Shown here piece after piece: positions 45,346-54,556 of a stretch of DNA of 55,041 nt. This stretch comes from Mastigocoleus testarum BC008 (GTDB taxonomy: Bacteria; Cyanobacteriota; Cyanobacteriia; Cyanobacteriales; Nostocaceae): assembly GCF_001456025.1 (NCBI RefSeq), contig NZ_LMTZ01000159.1, forward strand, positions 2,015 to 57,055, in the 5' to 3' direction. A model generated the notes under the pieces. That model was not told the DNA's origin. It saw nothing but the letters and a program-made list of their open reading frames with translations, and did not search any database. Positions within the stretch are counted from its first letter, which is position 1, and the number at the start of each line of letters is the position of its first letter. A program made the translations under genes and the position numbers.

Positions 45346-46782
45346 ATGCCAGTTGCAGTTAAATCAATCAAGTTTGGTACGGACGGATGGCGAGGAGTGA
45401 TTGGTGATGAGTTCACTTTTGAGCGTGTAGCTTGGGTCGCGCCTATCGCTGCTAAAGTTTTATTTGATACATATGGTAAAAATGTCGGTAACCGAAAAAT
45501 TATTGTCGGTTATGACAGACGATTTATGGCAGAAAATTTTGCTCGTAAAGTAGCTGATGTTGTTAAGGCTGCAGGTTTTGATGTTGTATTTAGCGAAACC
45601 TTTGCACCTACACCTGCTTTTAGCTGGGCGGCGAAACAACAAAATGCTTTGGGAGCATTAGTAATTACAGCTTCTCATAATCCTGGAGAATATTTGGGGT
45701 TGAAGGTCAAAAGTGCTTTTGGTGGTTCCGTACCTCCAGAAGTTACCAAGAAAATAGAAGCATTATTACCTGAAGGAGTAAAACCTGCTAACACAGCAGG
45801 GACTGAAGAAACATTTAATCCTTGGGAAAGTTATTGTCAGGGATTACAAACGAAAGTCAATATTGAAAAAATTCGCGGTGCCATCAGAGAAGGTAAACTG
45901 ACCGTATTTGGCGATGTCATGCACGGTTCTGCTGCTGGTGGTCTGGGTATGCTGTTAGGTGATGGAGTAAAAGAAATTAACAGCAATCGCGATCCATTGT
46001 TTGAAGGTGGTGCACCGGAACCTTTACCGAAATATCTTTCCCACTTGTTTAAGGTAATGGGCTCCCACCGAGCAGCCAATCCCACAAGTTTGACTGTAGG
46101 ATTAGTTTTTGATGGGGATAGTGATCGCATTGCTGCTGTGGATGGTGAAGGGAATTTTCTTAGTTCCCAAATCTTGATCCCGATATTAATCGATCATTTA
46201 ACGGTTAGACGTAATTTTGGTGGCGAAATCGTCAAAACTGTCAGTGGTTCGGATTTAATCCCGAAAGTTGCAGAACTTCATAAATTATCGATTTATGAAA
46301 CACCTGTGGGTTACAAATACATTGCCGACCGGATGTTAGATTCTGCTGTATTACTTGGTGGTGAAGAGTCTGGTGGTATTGGTTATGGAAGCCATATTCC
46401 TGAAAGAGATGCTTTGCTTTCATCGTTGTATGTTTTGGAAGCAGTGGTTGAGTCAGGTAAAGATTTGAGCGACTATTACCGCTACCTACAACAACAAGTT
46501 GGATTTTTCTCCGCATATGATCGCATCGATTTACCACTTGCAAATATGGAAGTGCGATCACGTTTGCTCAAGCAATTAGAGAGCCAACCCTTAACGGAAA
46601 TCTTGGATAAGAAAGTAGTTGATTGCAAAACCATCGATGGCTATAAATTCCGGCTTGAAGATAATAGCTGGTTAATGATTCGTTTTAGTGGAACAGAACC
46701 AGTTTTACGACTTTACTGTGAAGCTGCAGACCTAGAAACAGTTCATAAAACATTAGCTTGGGCAAAAAGTTGGGCGGAGTAG
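45346..46782 (+). CDS. Phosphoglucomutase/phosphomannomutase family enzyme
   Basis: The protein has 478 residues. It interconverts hexose 1- and 6-phosphates via a phosphoserine. The four signatures appear in order: active-site LVITASHNPGEY with Ser110, the metal loop VFDGDSDRIAAVD, the sugar-binding GGEESGGIGYG, and the phosphate-binding RFSGTEPVLRLY. The start ATG has AGGA about 9 bases upstream. Specificity (glucose, mannose or glucosamine) is not clear, but the sugar phosphates would feed glycogen, cell wall or the exopolysaccharide genes at the left of the window. Confidence 0.93.
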   Translation: MPVAVKSIKFGTDGWRGVIGDEFTFERVAWVAPIAAKVLFDTYGKNVGNRKIIVGYDRRFMAENFARKVADVVKAAGFDVVFSETFAPTPAFSWAAKQQNALGALVITASHNPGEYLGLKVKSAFGGSVPPEVTKKIEALLPEGVKPANTAGTEETFNPWESYCQGLQTKVNIEKIRGAIREGKLTVFGDVMHGSAAGGLGMLLGDGVKEINSNRDPLFEGGAPEPLPKYLSHLFKVMGSHRAANPTSLTVGLVFDGDSDRIAAVDGEGNFLSSQILIPILIDHLTVRRNFGGEIVKTVSGSDLIPKVAELHKLSIYETPVGYKYIADRMLDSAVLLGGEESGGIGYGSHIPERDALLSSLYVLEAVVESGKDLSDYYRYLQQQVGFFSAYDRIDLPLANMEVRSRLLKQLESQPLTEILDKKVVDCKTIDGYKFRLEDNSWLMIRFSGTEPVLRLYCEAADLETVHKTLAWAKSWAE

Positions 46783-46805
46783 TTTAGTAGTTCAACTCGA
46801 AGCCT

Positions 46806-46895
46806 AAATATAGCGCTACACAATAAGGTTATAAAATTGGTAAATTATGAAAGCTATGACTTGTAAGCTTTTTACTTGTGCATAGCGCTATATTT
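46806..46895. repeat. 90-bp palindromic element (TAGCGCTA ends)
   Basis: AAATATAGCGCTA (46806-46818) and TAGCGCTATATTT (46883-46895) are perfect 13-bp inverted repeats, with partial pairing further in. The arm at 46868-46890 matches 4336-4358 on the other strand at about 20 of 23 positions, and a shorter TAGCGCTATAT copy lies near 5891, so this belongs to a dispersed family. Confidence 0.8.
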
Positions 46896-46914
46896 CCTGT
46901 AATTCCGGTATATA

Positions 46915-46940
46915 TAGAGACGCGATATGTCGTGTCTCTA
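46915..46940. repeat. Short palindromic repeat (TAGAGAC type)
   Basis: TAGAGACGCGA pairs with TCGTGTCTCTA with one mismatch. Sister copy at 4272-4303. Confidence 0.75.
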
Positions 46941-47017
46941 CAAGAATTTTATTAAAACAAATTATTTGTTTATAATTATTTCCCAATCCCTAATCCCCAA
47001 TCCCCAATCACCAACCG

Positions 47018-47587
47018 ATGAAACTTGTTGTAGCTACCGGTAACCCGGGTAAATTAAAGGAAATGCAAGCTTATCTTGCCGATTCCAAATGGGAATTAGC
47101 CCTAAAACCACCAGAAATTGAAATAGAAGAGACAGGCGATACATTTGCTGCTAATGCTTGTTTAAAAGCATCCCAAGTAGCGATCACAACAAAAAAATGG
47201 GCGATCGCCGATGACTCTGGTTTACAAGTCGACGCTCTAGATGGTGCACCAGGTATATATTCTGCTCGCTATGGCAAAACAGATACCGATCGCATCACTC
47301 GGCTATTAAAGGAACTAGCAAACCAAGATAATCGACAAGCCCAATTTGTTTGCGCGATTGCAATAGCCCGTCCTGATGGTACTATCGCCCTAGAAACTGA
47401 AGGTTTGTGTCCGGGTGAAATTCTCCATGAACCTCGCGGTTGTGGTGGATTTGGTTACGATCCAGTATTTTTCGTTCCCGAACATCAATTAACATACGCT
47501 GAGATGACACCAGAGTTGAAGCGCTCAATTAGTCATCGAGGTAAGGCTTTTACTGCTTTGATGAATCAGTTATCAGTCATCAGTTAA
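47018..47587 (+). CDS. rdgB: Non-canonical purine NTP pyrophosphatase (RdgB/HAM1 family)
   Basis: The protein has 189 residues. It hydrolyses ITP, dITP and XTP to monophosphates to keep deaminated purines out of DNA and RNA. KLVVATGNPGKLKEMQ is the N-terminal phosphate-binding signature, AIADDSGLQVDALDGAPG supplies the metal-binding acidic residues, and CGGFGYDPVFF and SHRGKAF complete the family pattern. Length is standard. It is on the plus strand after the phosphohexomutase and convergent with glnB, with only 26 bases between stops. Confidence 0.96.
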   Translation: MKLVVATGNPGKLKEMQAYLADSKWELALKPPEIEIEETGDTFAANACLKASQVAITTKKWAIADDSGLQVDALDGAPGIYSARYGKTDTDRITRLLKELANQDNRQAQFVCAIAIARPDGTIALETEGLCPGEILHEPRGCGGFGYDPVFFVPEHQLTYAEMTPELKRSISHRGKAFTALMNQLSVIS

Positions 47588-47613
47588 CTGTTCCCTGTTC
47601 CCTGTTCTCTTCT

Positions 47614-47952
47614 TTAAACAGCTTCAGTATTCTTTTCCCCGGTACGAATTCGTACGACTTGTTCTACTGGGGAAATGAAAATCTTACCGTCGCCAATTTC
47701 ACCGGTACGAGCTGCGGAAATAATTTTATCTACAACAAGATCTACCAAATCATCTTCAATTACGAGTTCGATTTTTAATTTTTGTAAAAACTCCACAGTG
47801 TACTCAGAACCGCGATAGCGTTCGGTTTGCCCTTTTTGTCGTCCGAAACCCCGCACTTCAGAAACTGTCATCCCGACTACACCTGCATTCACTAAGGCAA
47901 TTTTGACCTCATCAAGTTTGAATGGGCGAATGATAGCTTCTACTTTTTTCAT
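47614..47952 (-). CDS. glnB: Nitrogen regulatory protein PII
   Basis: The 112-residue PII protein senses ATP/ADP and 2-oxoglutarate and signals carbon/nitrogen balance. The sequence is near-canonical: MKKVEAIIRPFKLDEVK at the start, the T-loop around residues 37-55 with RYRGSEY (Ser49, phosphorylated in cyanobacteria; Tyr51, uridylylated in proteobacteria), and the C-terminal loop GKIFISPVEQVVRIRTGE. GGAGATAA lies just upstream of the ATG. In cyanobacteria it controls NAGK, PipX and nitrate transport. No perfect NtcA site (GTA-N8-TAC) was found upstream. Confidence 0.98.
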   Translation of the reverse strand: MKKVEAIIRPFKLDEVKIALVNAGVVGMTVSEVRGFGRQKGQTERYRGSEYTVEFLQKLKIELVIEDDLVDLVVDKIISAARTGEIGDGKIFISPVEQVVRIRTGEKNTEAV

Positions 47953-48304
47953 TGTTTATCTCCTTACTTCCACAGTTTTATTTATTTTTTATTGAATTAA
48001 CATTGATTTAGCTTGCGCTAATTTTAATGATGCTGAGCAAGTAGTTTAATATTGATGCTTCACATCAAGTTAATATTTCACATCAAAATTGATACGTACT
48101 ATTTGCAGCATTAATTTGCAGTAGATGCTAATTCTACCAATTTGAGGTTAATTCAATAAATATTACGATTGCGAAGGTTTACACCAATTATTTATCCCAA
48201 TCAACTTATTGTTGTAACATGTATCTCCTATAACCCAAAACTACAGCAAATAACCATATATGTTTTGGTGATTTAGATGCATTTTCACTAAATATTAAAT
48301 TTCA
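47953..48304. other. glnB upstream region
   Basis: About 350 AT-rich bases. The last part is the glnB promoter. Palindrome-like GTA...TAC words near 48121-48137 have the wrong spacing for NtcA (11, not 8), so no site is called. Confidence 0.4.
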
Positions 48305-48910
48305 TTAACGTTTTAATAGGGGTCTGACAATAAAATAGCCCGCACCAAAGGCTGTAAAGACGATCAAGATAATAGCTAAAGCCAAAAACCAGCCATTCAC
48401 CTCTGAAGATTGGGTTTGACGTTGACGATAGTGACGTACCTCTTGTTCTTCTATTAATACTTGTTCGGATCTTGAATCAGGAATTTTGATTTGTGGTGGG
48501 ACAACGGGGGGACGAGGACGAGCAACTTTCTTTTTATGAGAAGTTCTCGCCACTCGTCGAGGATTTTCACTTCGCTGTTCAACTTTTTTGTGGGAAGGTT
48601 GTTCAACTCGTTCGTAGGAAGGTGAATTATATTCTATGTGAGGTTTTTGATATTCTCGGCTTTGTTGTTGAGAATCAATAAAATTTTGTAATCGTAAAAC
48701 TGTGCTGATAGCTTTGCTAACTTCTTGCCGAAGTTCTTGATTCTCCCGAGTTAATTCTCGATTTTGATCGTTTAAATTATCTATTTTTGCCTGCGCAGCC
48801 TGTAATTCAACTGCTAATTCACGGTACACAGACAAGGGTACAGAAGGTGAATGATGATGGGCGTTTGCTGTTGGGATATTTCCCGGAACGGGATTGGAGA
48901 TACTTCTCAT
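48305..48910 (-). CDS. Coiled-coil protein with C-terminal membrane anchor
   Basis: About 201 residues. A low-complexity N-terminus (His/Pro-rich) leads into a coiled coil (about 32-80, LAVELQAAQAKIDNLNDQN with further heptads). A basic, Pro-rich linker (about 90-150) and a single C-terminal helix (WFLALAIILIVFTAFGAGYFIV, about 175-197) end the protein, so it is a tail-anchored type with a cytoplasmic body. No enzymatic motif. Start ATG 48910 (a TTG at 48916 is possible). Not recognised as a named family. It may organise a membrane-linked structure, but that is inference. Confidence 0.75.
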   Translation of the reverse strand: MRSISNPVPGNIPTANAHHHSPSVPLSVYRELAVELQAAQAKIDNLNDQNRELTRENQELRQEVSKAISTVLRLQNFIDSQQQSREYQKPHIEYNSPSYERVEQPSHKKVEQRSENPRRVARTSHKKKVARPRPPVVPPQIKIPDSRSEQVLIEEQEVRHYRQRQTQSSEVNGWFLALAIILIVFTAFGAGYFIVRPLLKR

Positions 48911-49262
48911 GTGCAAACTATGATAAAAAAAGAGTTAAATTTGACAAAAAGTAGAAAATAACAGCTGAATTCGCCTTAAAATTCCGAAAAAGTAGGCACT
49001 ATGCCCTAGAATAATAGAAAACTTCTTCGCAAGCAAAGTTTTCGGTTTACAATTCTCAATGAATTCATATTATTTTTAAGTATAATTTAAAATCAGTATA
49101 AATTCAGGTAACTCTTAGTAGCTTTTTATATTTATGATTTGCTTGCTCAATAACTCTGTAAATAAATATAAAAAAATACAGAGTCAGAATTAAACAGGAA
49201 AATTTTACCCAGGTGCAGCTTTTTTGTTGTAAATACTTTTTTGTTGTAAATATAGTGTACCT
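48911..49262. other. Intergenic region with a 17-bp duplication
   Basis: About 350 bases between two minus-strand genes. Contains an exact 17-bp tandem duplication at 49219-49252; otherwise nothing recognised. Confidence 0.45.
49219..49252. repeat. Exact 17-bp tandem duplication
   Basis: CTTTTTTGTTGTAAATA occurs at 49219-49235 and again at 49236-49252 without a difference. Confidence 0.9.
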
Positions 49263-50081
49263 TTATTTCAGCAAAGGAAAGAAATGCCCCACAGGTCCTT
49301 GACCTGCACCAATGTTTAGGGCGTATTTCAGGGCTGCAGTTACATACTCTTTTCCTTGTTTGACTGCACTTAGTAGATCTTTGCCAGATGCAAGATTAGC
49401 AGCGATCGCTGCTGAAAGGGTACAACCAGTGCCATGGGTGTTATCGGTATCTACCATAATAGTTTGTAATATTTCTGAATTTTGTCCGTCAAAGAAAACA
49501 TCAACTCCCCGAGCCTCAGCTTTCATTCCACCACCTTTGACCAGTACAGCTTTTGCTCCTATTTTTTCACAAATAATTTGAGCTACTAAACACATATCAT
49601 CCACAGAATTAACCTCCGATCCACTTAAGATTTGTGCCTCGTAGCGATTTGGAGTCACAATCTTAGCTTGGGGGATTAAAGTATCACGCAAAGTATTAAC
49701 AGCATCATTATCAATTAATTGCACCCCAGCCCGCGATACCATCACTGGGTCGACAACTAAATTATGAATTTGTAATTCTTTTACTTGTTGGGAAACAGCA
49801 GCAATAATTTCTCGATTTAGTAACATACCAGTTTTTGCTGCTCCTACGCCAATATCTTCTGCAACTGACTGTATTTGAGCAATTACGCCTTCGGTTGACA
49901 TTGCATCTACCCGTTGCACTCCCAAAGTATTTTGAGCAGTAACGCAGGTAATTGCGCTTGTTCCATGGACGCAATGAAAAGCAAAAGTGCGCAAGTCGGC
50001 TTGAATCCCTGCACCACCACCACTATCAGAGCCAGCAATAGTCAAAGCAGTGGGTACAGAAGATGATTTTACAACACTCAT
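49263..50081 (-). CDS. thiD: Hydroxymethylpyrimidine/phosphomethylpyrimidine kinase ThiD
   Basis: The protein has 272 residues. It phosphorylates HMP and HMP-phosphate to the pyrophosphate used by thiamine phosphate synthase. ALTIAGSDSGGGAGIQADLR is the near-invariant N-terminal motif; VVDPVMVSRAGVQLI, AVLVKGGG and DNTHGTGCTLSAAIAANLA are the ribokinase-fold signatures, with the final Asp/Gly stretch holding the catalytic base and anion hole. It complements thiC in this window. A short repeat lies just upstream of the start. Confidence 0.95.
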   Translation of the reverse strand: MSVVKSSSVPTALTIAGSDSGGGAGIQADLRTFAFHCVHGTSAITCVTAQNTLGVQRVDAMSTEGVIAQIQSVAEDIGVGAAKTGMLLNREIIAAVSQQVKELQIHNLVVDPVMVSRAGVQLIDNDAVNTLRDTLIPQAKIVTPNRYEAQILSGSEVNSVDDMCLVAQIICEKIGAKAVLVKGGGMKAEARGVDVFFDGQNSEILQTIMVDTDNTHGTGCTLSAAIAANLASGKDLLSAVKQGKEYVTAALKYALNIGAGQGPVGHFFPLLK

Positions 50082-50095
50082 AATTTGAACAACTT

Positions 50096-50140
50096 AGAAA
50101 TTGAGGAGAAGTAGAAATTGAGAAGTAGAAATTGAGAAAT
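50096..50140. repeat. 14-17-bp tandem repeat, 3 copies
   Basis: AGAAATTGAG-type units at 50096 (17 bp), 50113 (14 bp) and 50127 (14 bp), immediately upstream of thiD. Confidence 0.8.
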
Positions 50141-50179
50141 AGAAACAGGAACAAAGGAATAACAAGGTGTTAGTAATGA

Positions 50180-50605
50180 CTAATCACTAGGCTCCGATTG
50201 CAATTTTTCCTGTAAAAACTTACCCCATTCTGCTGCTAAAGGTATTTCTGTAAATGGAATCCGCACTGATTTTTCTGTTTTATTAAACTCAAATTCTAAT
50301 TCGATTTTTTTCCCTTTACTTGGTAGGCTCCCAATATCTACTAATTTTTCATCTATCAAGATATTTAACTTCTCTACATTATCTAAAGAAAATGTTTCTA
50401 ATTGTATTGGACCTTTAGTTGTGGGTTTGCCCCAAGTAATTTTGTTATCTTTTTGACCTAAGACTGAATATATATCGTATTTTGCCTGTTCAAACTGTTC
50501 AGCCCAACTGCGATAGGTTTCTATTTTCTGAAATTCCTTCCAACCTTCCCAAGCTAACCAGAAGAAAGCTATCAGTAGAGGAAACCATAAAAGTCCGCGT
50601 TCCAT
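50180..50605 (-). CDS. Small membrane-anchored protein of unknown function
   Basis: The protein has 141 residues. An N-terminal hydrophobic helix (WFPLLIAFFWLAWEGW, about residues 6-21) anchors it; the rest is a soluble, acidic domain with several beta-strand-like alternations (IELEFEFNKTEKSVRIPF). No family is recognised. ATG start. It lies between thiD and the subtilisin-like gene on the minus strand. Confidence 0.7.
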   Translation of the reverse strand: MERGLLWFPLLIAFFWLAWEGWKEFQKIETYRSWAEQFEQAKYDIYSVLGQKDNKITWGKPTTKGPIQLETFSLDNVEKLNILIDEKLVDIGSLPSKGKKIELEFEFNKTEKSVRIPFTEIPLAAEWGKFLQEKLQSEPSD

Positions 50606-50832
50606 ATTTAATATCCGAATCTATTTGTCAATCAAAAGAATTTGTTCGTTTTTGTTTGAATTATTGTTTGGTATTGCCTCGATCGCAATTTACTTGAAAA
50701 GAATTGCTCAAAATATCATTTCTTTAGGTGACTTATGTAACCATTTTATAAAATCAAAGCACTAGGAGTGAGTATAGGTTTAGGTATGAGTTAAGGTAGT
50801 CAGTAAACTAGCAAAACAATTATGGGTTTAAA

Positions 50833-52689
50833 ATGAGAAAGTTTATCTTATTTTGCTTGTTTTTGGTTGGACTGGGATTTGCTTTGTTCAATTTTTTAAA
50901 TTTTCAAGGATTAGCAACCCAAGGCGAATATAATTCTATCCTGCTGGATTTTCGTGAAGATATCTCTCAGGAGACATTGAAGCAGAATTTAAATGCGATC
51001 GCGCAACAATTCGATGTTACTCCAAAGTTAGATAACAAATTCTCCAAGAAGGATAATGTTTATATTGTTGAGGGTACCCCCCAACTACTCAAGCAACTAC
51101 GTAAATCGGAATTTGCTAAAGCTACAGAATTTATTGAGCCAAATTATATATATGAAATTCCTCCCCTTGGCGAAACAGCTCGTCTAGGAGAAGTTCTTCA
51201 ATCTGAAGGAGCAGCTGAAAGGAAAACTGTTTTTGGTTTCCCCAATGACCCAATGTACGACAAGCAATGGAATTTTCACAATATCAATGTGGAAGGGGCT
51301 TGGCAAGAAACTAAAGGTGATGGGGTCACAGTTGCTGTTATCGATACTGGTGTAACTCAAGTACGAGATTTGAACGAAACAAAATTTGTTCAAGGATACA
51401 ATTTTGTTAACGATACAACGAACGCTAGAGATGATAACGGACACGGTACCCATGTTGCCGGTACTATCGCTCAAGCAACTCATAACAGCTATGGTGTCTC
51501 CGGAATTGCCTATGAAGCTCAGATAATGCCCTTGAAGGTGTTGGATGAATCTGGAGCTGGAACCGTTGCTGATATTGCCGAAGCGATTAAGTTTGCCGCC
51601 GATAATGGTGCAGACGTAATTAATATGAGCTTAGGTGGCGGTGGCGAAAATCAATTAATGAAAGAAGCAATTGAATATGCCCACAAGAAAGGTGTAGTTA
51701 TTGTTGCTGCTGCTGGTAATTCTAGTGATAATGGTGCAGAATATCCAGCCCGTTATCCCCACGCGATCGGTGTTTCGGCATTTGGTCCAGATGGTGAAAA
51801 AGCTCCCTACTCTAACTACGGTGCTGGAGTGGAAATTTCTGCCCCTGGCGGTAGCGATGCAGGAAAAATTCTCCAAGAAACCATCGATCCCGATAATAAG
51901 GGTACGAACACATTCATGGGCTTACAAGGCACCAGCATGGCTGCACCCCACGTATCTGCTGTTGCTGCATTAATTAAAGCTAAAGGTATTAACGATCCAA
52001 GTGAAGTTTTGAGCGTGCTGGAACAATCTGCTCGTAAAGTTCAAGATGATGGCTTAAATTACTATGGAGCCGGAAAATTGAATGCAGAAGCAGCAGTTAA
52101 GTTAGCGGCTCAAGGACAAATCAGTTTCCAAGATTTCTTCCGTTGGTTGCGGGATAACGGTTATATCAACCCCCGTTTCTGGATTGATGGCGGCGTGGTA
52201 GCTTTGTTACCCAAAATTTTGATGGTTATAGGTTCTTATCTACTCGCTTGGTTTTTACGAGTTTACTTTCCCTTCGCTTGGAGTTGGACTTTATCTAGTG
52301 GTTTAATTGCCGGTAGTTCCGGTCTATTCTTCCTGAAAGGAATTTATGTTTTCGATCTTCCCCAATGGCCATTCCGGCTTCTGGGTAGTTCGATCCCTGA
52401 ATTGGGTAATACTTTTCAAGGGACCGATCCCTTAAATCCATTTTTTGCAAGCATACTGGTTCCTATAGTTTTAATGGCGTTACTTCTAGGAAATACTCGT
52501 TGGAAGTGGTTTGCCATTGGTACATCTTTAGGGATAGCTTCTTGCTTGGCGGTTAGCTCCATATTCGATCCGGCTGTGTGGGGATTTGGAAATGGTATAG
52601 CCGCTCGTGGATTTTTAATTGTTAATGCTGTACTTTGCTTTGGTCTGGCACGTTTAGCTGCCAATAATCGAGAACAAGCCACAATATAA
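50833..52689 (+). CDS. Membrane-anchored subtilisin-like serine protease (S8)
   Basis: The protein has 618 residues. An N-terminal hydrophobic segment (ILFCLFLVGLGFALFNFLNF) acts as signal or anchor. An I9-type propeptide region follows (about 35-115). The peptidase S8 domain (about 150-420) carries the triad Asp171 (VAVIDTGV), His204 (GHGTHVAGT) and Ser368 (GTSMAAPHV). After the catalytic domain, residues about 450-610 contain four to five hydrophobic helices, so the protein is tethered at the C-terminus. Such a layout places the catalytic domain in the periplasm or outside. Substrate unknown. A single plus-strand gene between minus-strand ones. Confidence 0.93.
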   Translation: MRKFILFCLFLVGLGFALFNFLNFQGLATQGEYNSILLDFREDISQETLKQNLNAIAQQFDVTPKLDNKFSKKDNVYIVEGTPQLLKQLRKSEFAKATEFIEPNYIYEIPPLGETARLGEVLQSEGAAERKTVFGFPNDPMYDKQWNFHNINVEGAWQETKGDGVTVAVIDTGVTQVRDLNETKFVQGYNFVNDTTNARDDNGHGTHVAGTIAQATHNSYGVSGIAYEAQIMPLKVLDESGAGTVADIAEAIKFAADNGADVINMSLGGGGENQLMKEAIEYAHKKGVVIVAAAGNSSDNGAEYPARYPHAIGVSAFGPDGEKAPYSNYGAGVEISAPGGSDAGKILQETIDPDNKGTNTFMGLQGTSMAAPHVSAVAALIKAKGINDPSEVLSVLEQSARKVQDDGLNYYGAGKLNAEAAVKLAAQGQISFQDFFRWLRDNGYINPRFWIDGGVVALLPKILMVIGSYLLAWFLRVYFPFAWSWTLSSGLIAGSSGLFFLKGIYVFDLPQWPFRLLGSSIPELGNTFQGTDPLNPFFASILVPIVLMALLLGNTRWKWFAIGTSLGIASCLAVSSIFDPAVWGFGNGIAARGFLIVNAVLCFGLARLAANNREQATI

Positions 52690-52940
52690 GCGTTATTAGT
52701 CTTAAAATACCCTCTCCTCCTATGGTATTTCTAGATTTTTTCCCATAAGATACATAGTTGTTCAAAGGGTATAAACAATTTCCTCTCCGAAAAAAATTCC
52801 CCCAACAATTATCCTGAGGGGAGTTTAGGAGGGGATTTAAATTGAGGGGATTAGAAGAACCTCATAATTCAAAGAGTTTTATTTGAGGACTCTATCAAAT
52901 TTTTCATGACAATTTTGAAAGGCACTAGTTGAGAAAAAGT
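52690..52940. other. Intergenic region after the subtilisin-like gene
   Basis: A weak hairpin pairs AATACC near 52706-52711 with GGTATT at 52724-52729, followed by CTAG and a T-run, a possible terminator. A CCCC/GGGG pairing near 52799-52821 is also seen. Confidence 0.4.
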
Positions 52941-53165
52941 ATGAGTATTACTGTGAAGGGCACCATAGAGCGTCGAGATATTGGTATGGGTGCTTGGGCT
53001 TTAGTTACTGAAGAAGGTACAACCTACCAAATCATGAGGGGCGCAGACAAAAAATTACTCCAGTCGGGACAAAAAGCAGAAGTTAATGGCAAGATTCGTG
53101 AAGATATTATGACTAATGCTGCAATTGGTCCTGTGCTGGAGGTGAATTCTTTTAATCTTATTTAA
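52941..53165 (+). CDS. Small OB-like protein of unknown function
   Basis: About 74 residues, almost all predicted beta strands: ITVKGTIERRDIG, WALVTEEGTTYQIM, KAEVNGKIREDI and GPVLEVNSFNLI. The order and the G-x-I/V spacing look like a small OB fold or a short beta barrel. No named family recognised. ATG 52941 is preferred over TTG 52929. It is convergent with the thioredoxin-like gene, with only 5 bases between stops. Confidence 0.7.
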   Translation: MSITVKGTIERRDIGMGAWALVTEEGTTYQIMRGADKKLLQSGQKAEVNGKIREDIMTNAAIGPVLEVNSFNLI

Positions 53166-53170
53166 TCTTA

Positions 53171-53497
53171 TTAGTTTTGAGTCGCTTCTATACCGTTAAG
53201 AAGGGCTTGTAAGCGACTTCTAAATTCTCCTTTAGCATGACCTCCTTTAACTTCTCCAAAAATCTTTAACTCATTTTCTAGATGATCACAAATTACATAT
53301 GTAGGCCAACCCATTTGTGACTTATCAGGATACAAGCCCAACAAAATATGACGATATTTCCTGTATGTAGCTGTATCTTGCATCTTGACGTCGATGAATT
53401 CCAAATTTAGTTCAGAAGCTACTTTTTTGTCAAAAAATGACATCTTGTGACAAATACCGCAGTCTTCACTAGAAAATTTAATCACAGATAAAGCCAT
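53171..53497 (-). CDS. Thioredoxin-like protein with CGIC motif
   Basis: About 108 residues with a thioredoxin fold: ALSVIKFSSEDCGICHKM, with the redox pair Cys-Gly-Ile-Cys, then FFDKKVASELNLEFIDVKM and the cis-Pro stretch GWPTYVICD. The loop before the cis-Pro is longer than in standard thioredoxins. CGIC differs from the usual CGPC, so the redox potential or role may differ. ATG 53497 begins the fold; the earlier start at 53566 adds unconserved residues. It lies next to a long AT-rich stretch leading to the NsiR1-like array. Confidence 0.85.
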   Translation of the reverse strand: MALSVIKFSSEDCGICHKMSFFDKKVASELNLEFIDVKMQDTATYRKYRHILLGLYPDKSQMGWPTYVICDHLENELKIFGEVKGGHAKGEFRSRLQALLNGIEATQN

Positions 53498-54556
53498 TGT
53501 TTTACCTTTAATAAATAAATTATTTCGCCCATAATTATTTCGCCCATGCGAGTAAAATATTATCACATATCATCCTCTTAATATTTTATTTTTCTTGAGT
53601 CGTATTTGATAAATGTAAAAAATAAAATATTAGATATTATCCCCTATGAAAACAATGTTGACATTCTTTATTTTGTTATATTTATAGATATAATTAACCA
53701 GCTTTCAAAAAGAGTAAAAAAATATTGATAGCAATACAGTTCGTATGGGAATAATAATTGATTTGAGAATTTATTTATTCTTTTATTTTCCGGTTAATTA
53801 GAAAAATTATCAATTAATAGATGGAAAAATATTTTGATAGCATGCCATTAAAACTATTTTAATTATTTGATAATTAATTGCAATTAATAAACCAATCATA
53901 ATCTTAGAATTTTGATTTGCTATTTCAATGCAATTTCACAAGGGAGTATCCTTTTCACATTAGGATAATGTTGTACCTGCAAAGAGAATTTGATTGAAAG
54001 ACAAAATGTAATCAATTATATTTCATCGCCAGGTATCTCTATTTACTCCATCAAGTATATATTGATAGAGTTCTTGAAGACTTAACCTATATCTTTAAGA
54101 TTAATTGGCTTTCAAATCATAAAGATTTTCTGAAATAAAGCATAATATTTTAGTCTTTTTGAACCCTTAAAGAGTGGAAATTAATACACTTTAATAACCC
54201 CCTCTTGAGGAACAACAGTCTCGAAGGCTTTAATAATAGATTTTTTTTAATTGCAAGACATAAAATATCAATCCATTAACGTATTTTTTCATACTTTTCA
54301 TATTTTTTAAAATCACCGAATAATTAAAAAAAAAAGTTGGCAATGGTTTAAAATATTGTTAGTTTAATGCTAGTCTAATTTACAGCACTAAAAAATTGTG
54401 TGTCTCGGAAATTATTATGGAGATTTAGTCTATTACATTAATAGAGTATTAGGTTATACCTAATTCCTTGTTATGCATTTATTATGATGCTTGTTAAGCC
54501 CAAGTTCTCATCAGTTTTTTTTCAAATTAAGGCTTAAAAGCGATAAAAAAGTAATA
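53498..54556. other. AT-rich intergenic region before the sRNA array
   Basis: About 1 kb between the thioredoxin-like gene and the array. No gene, tRNA or clear hairpin is seen. A decayed array copy could lie here but none was recognised. Confidence 0.45.

Noticed and set aside
47953..48140. NtcA site upstream of glnB
   Set aside because: GTA and TAC words occur near 48121-48137 but are 11 bases apart, not 8. Not called.
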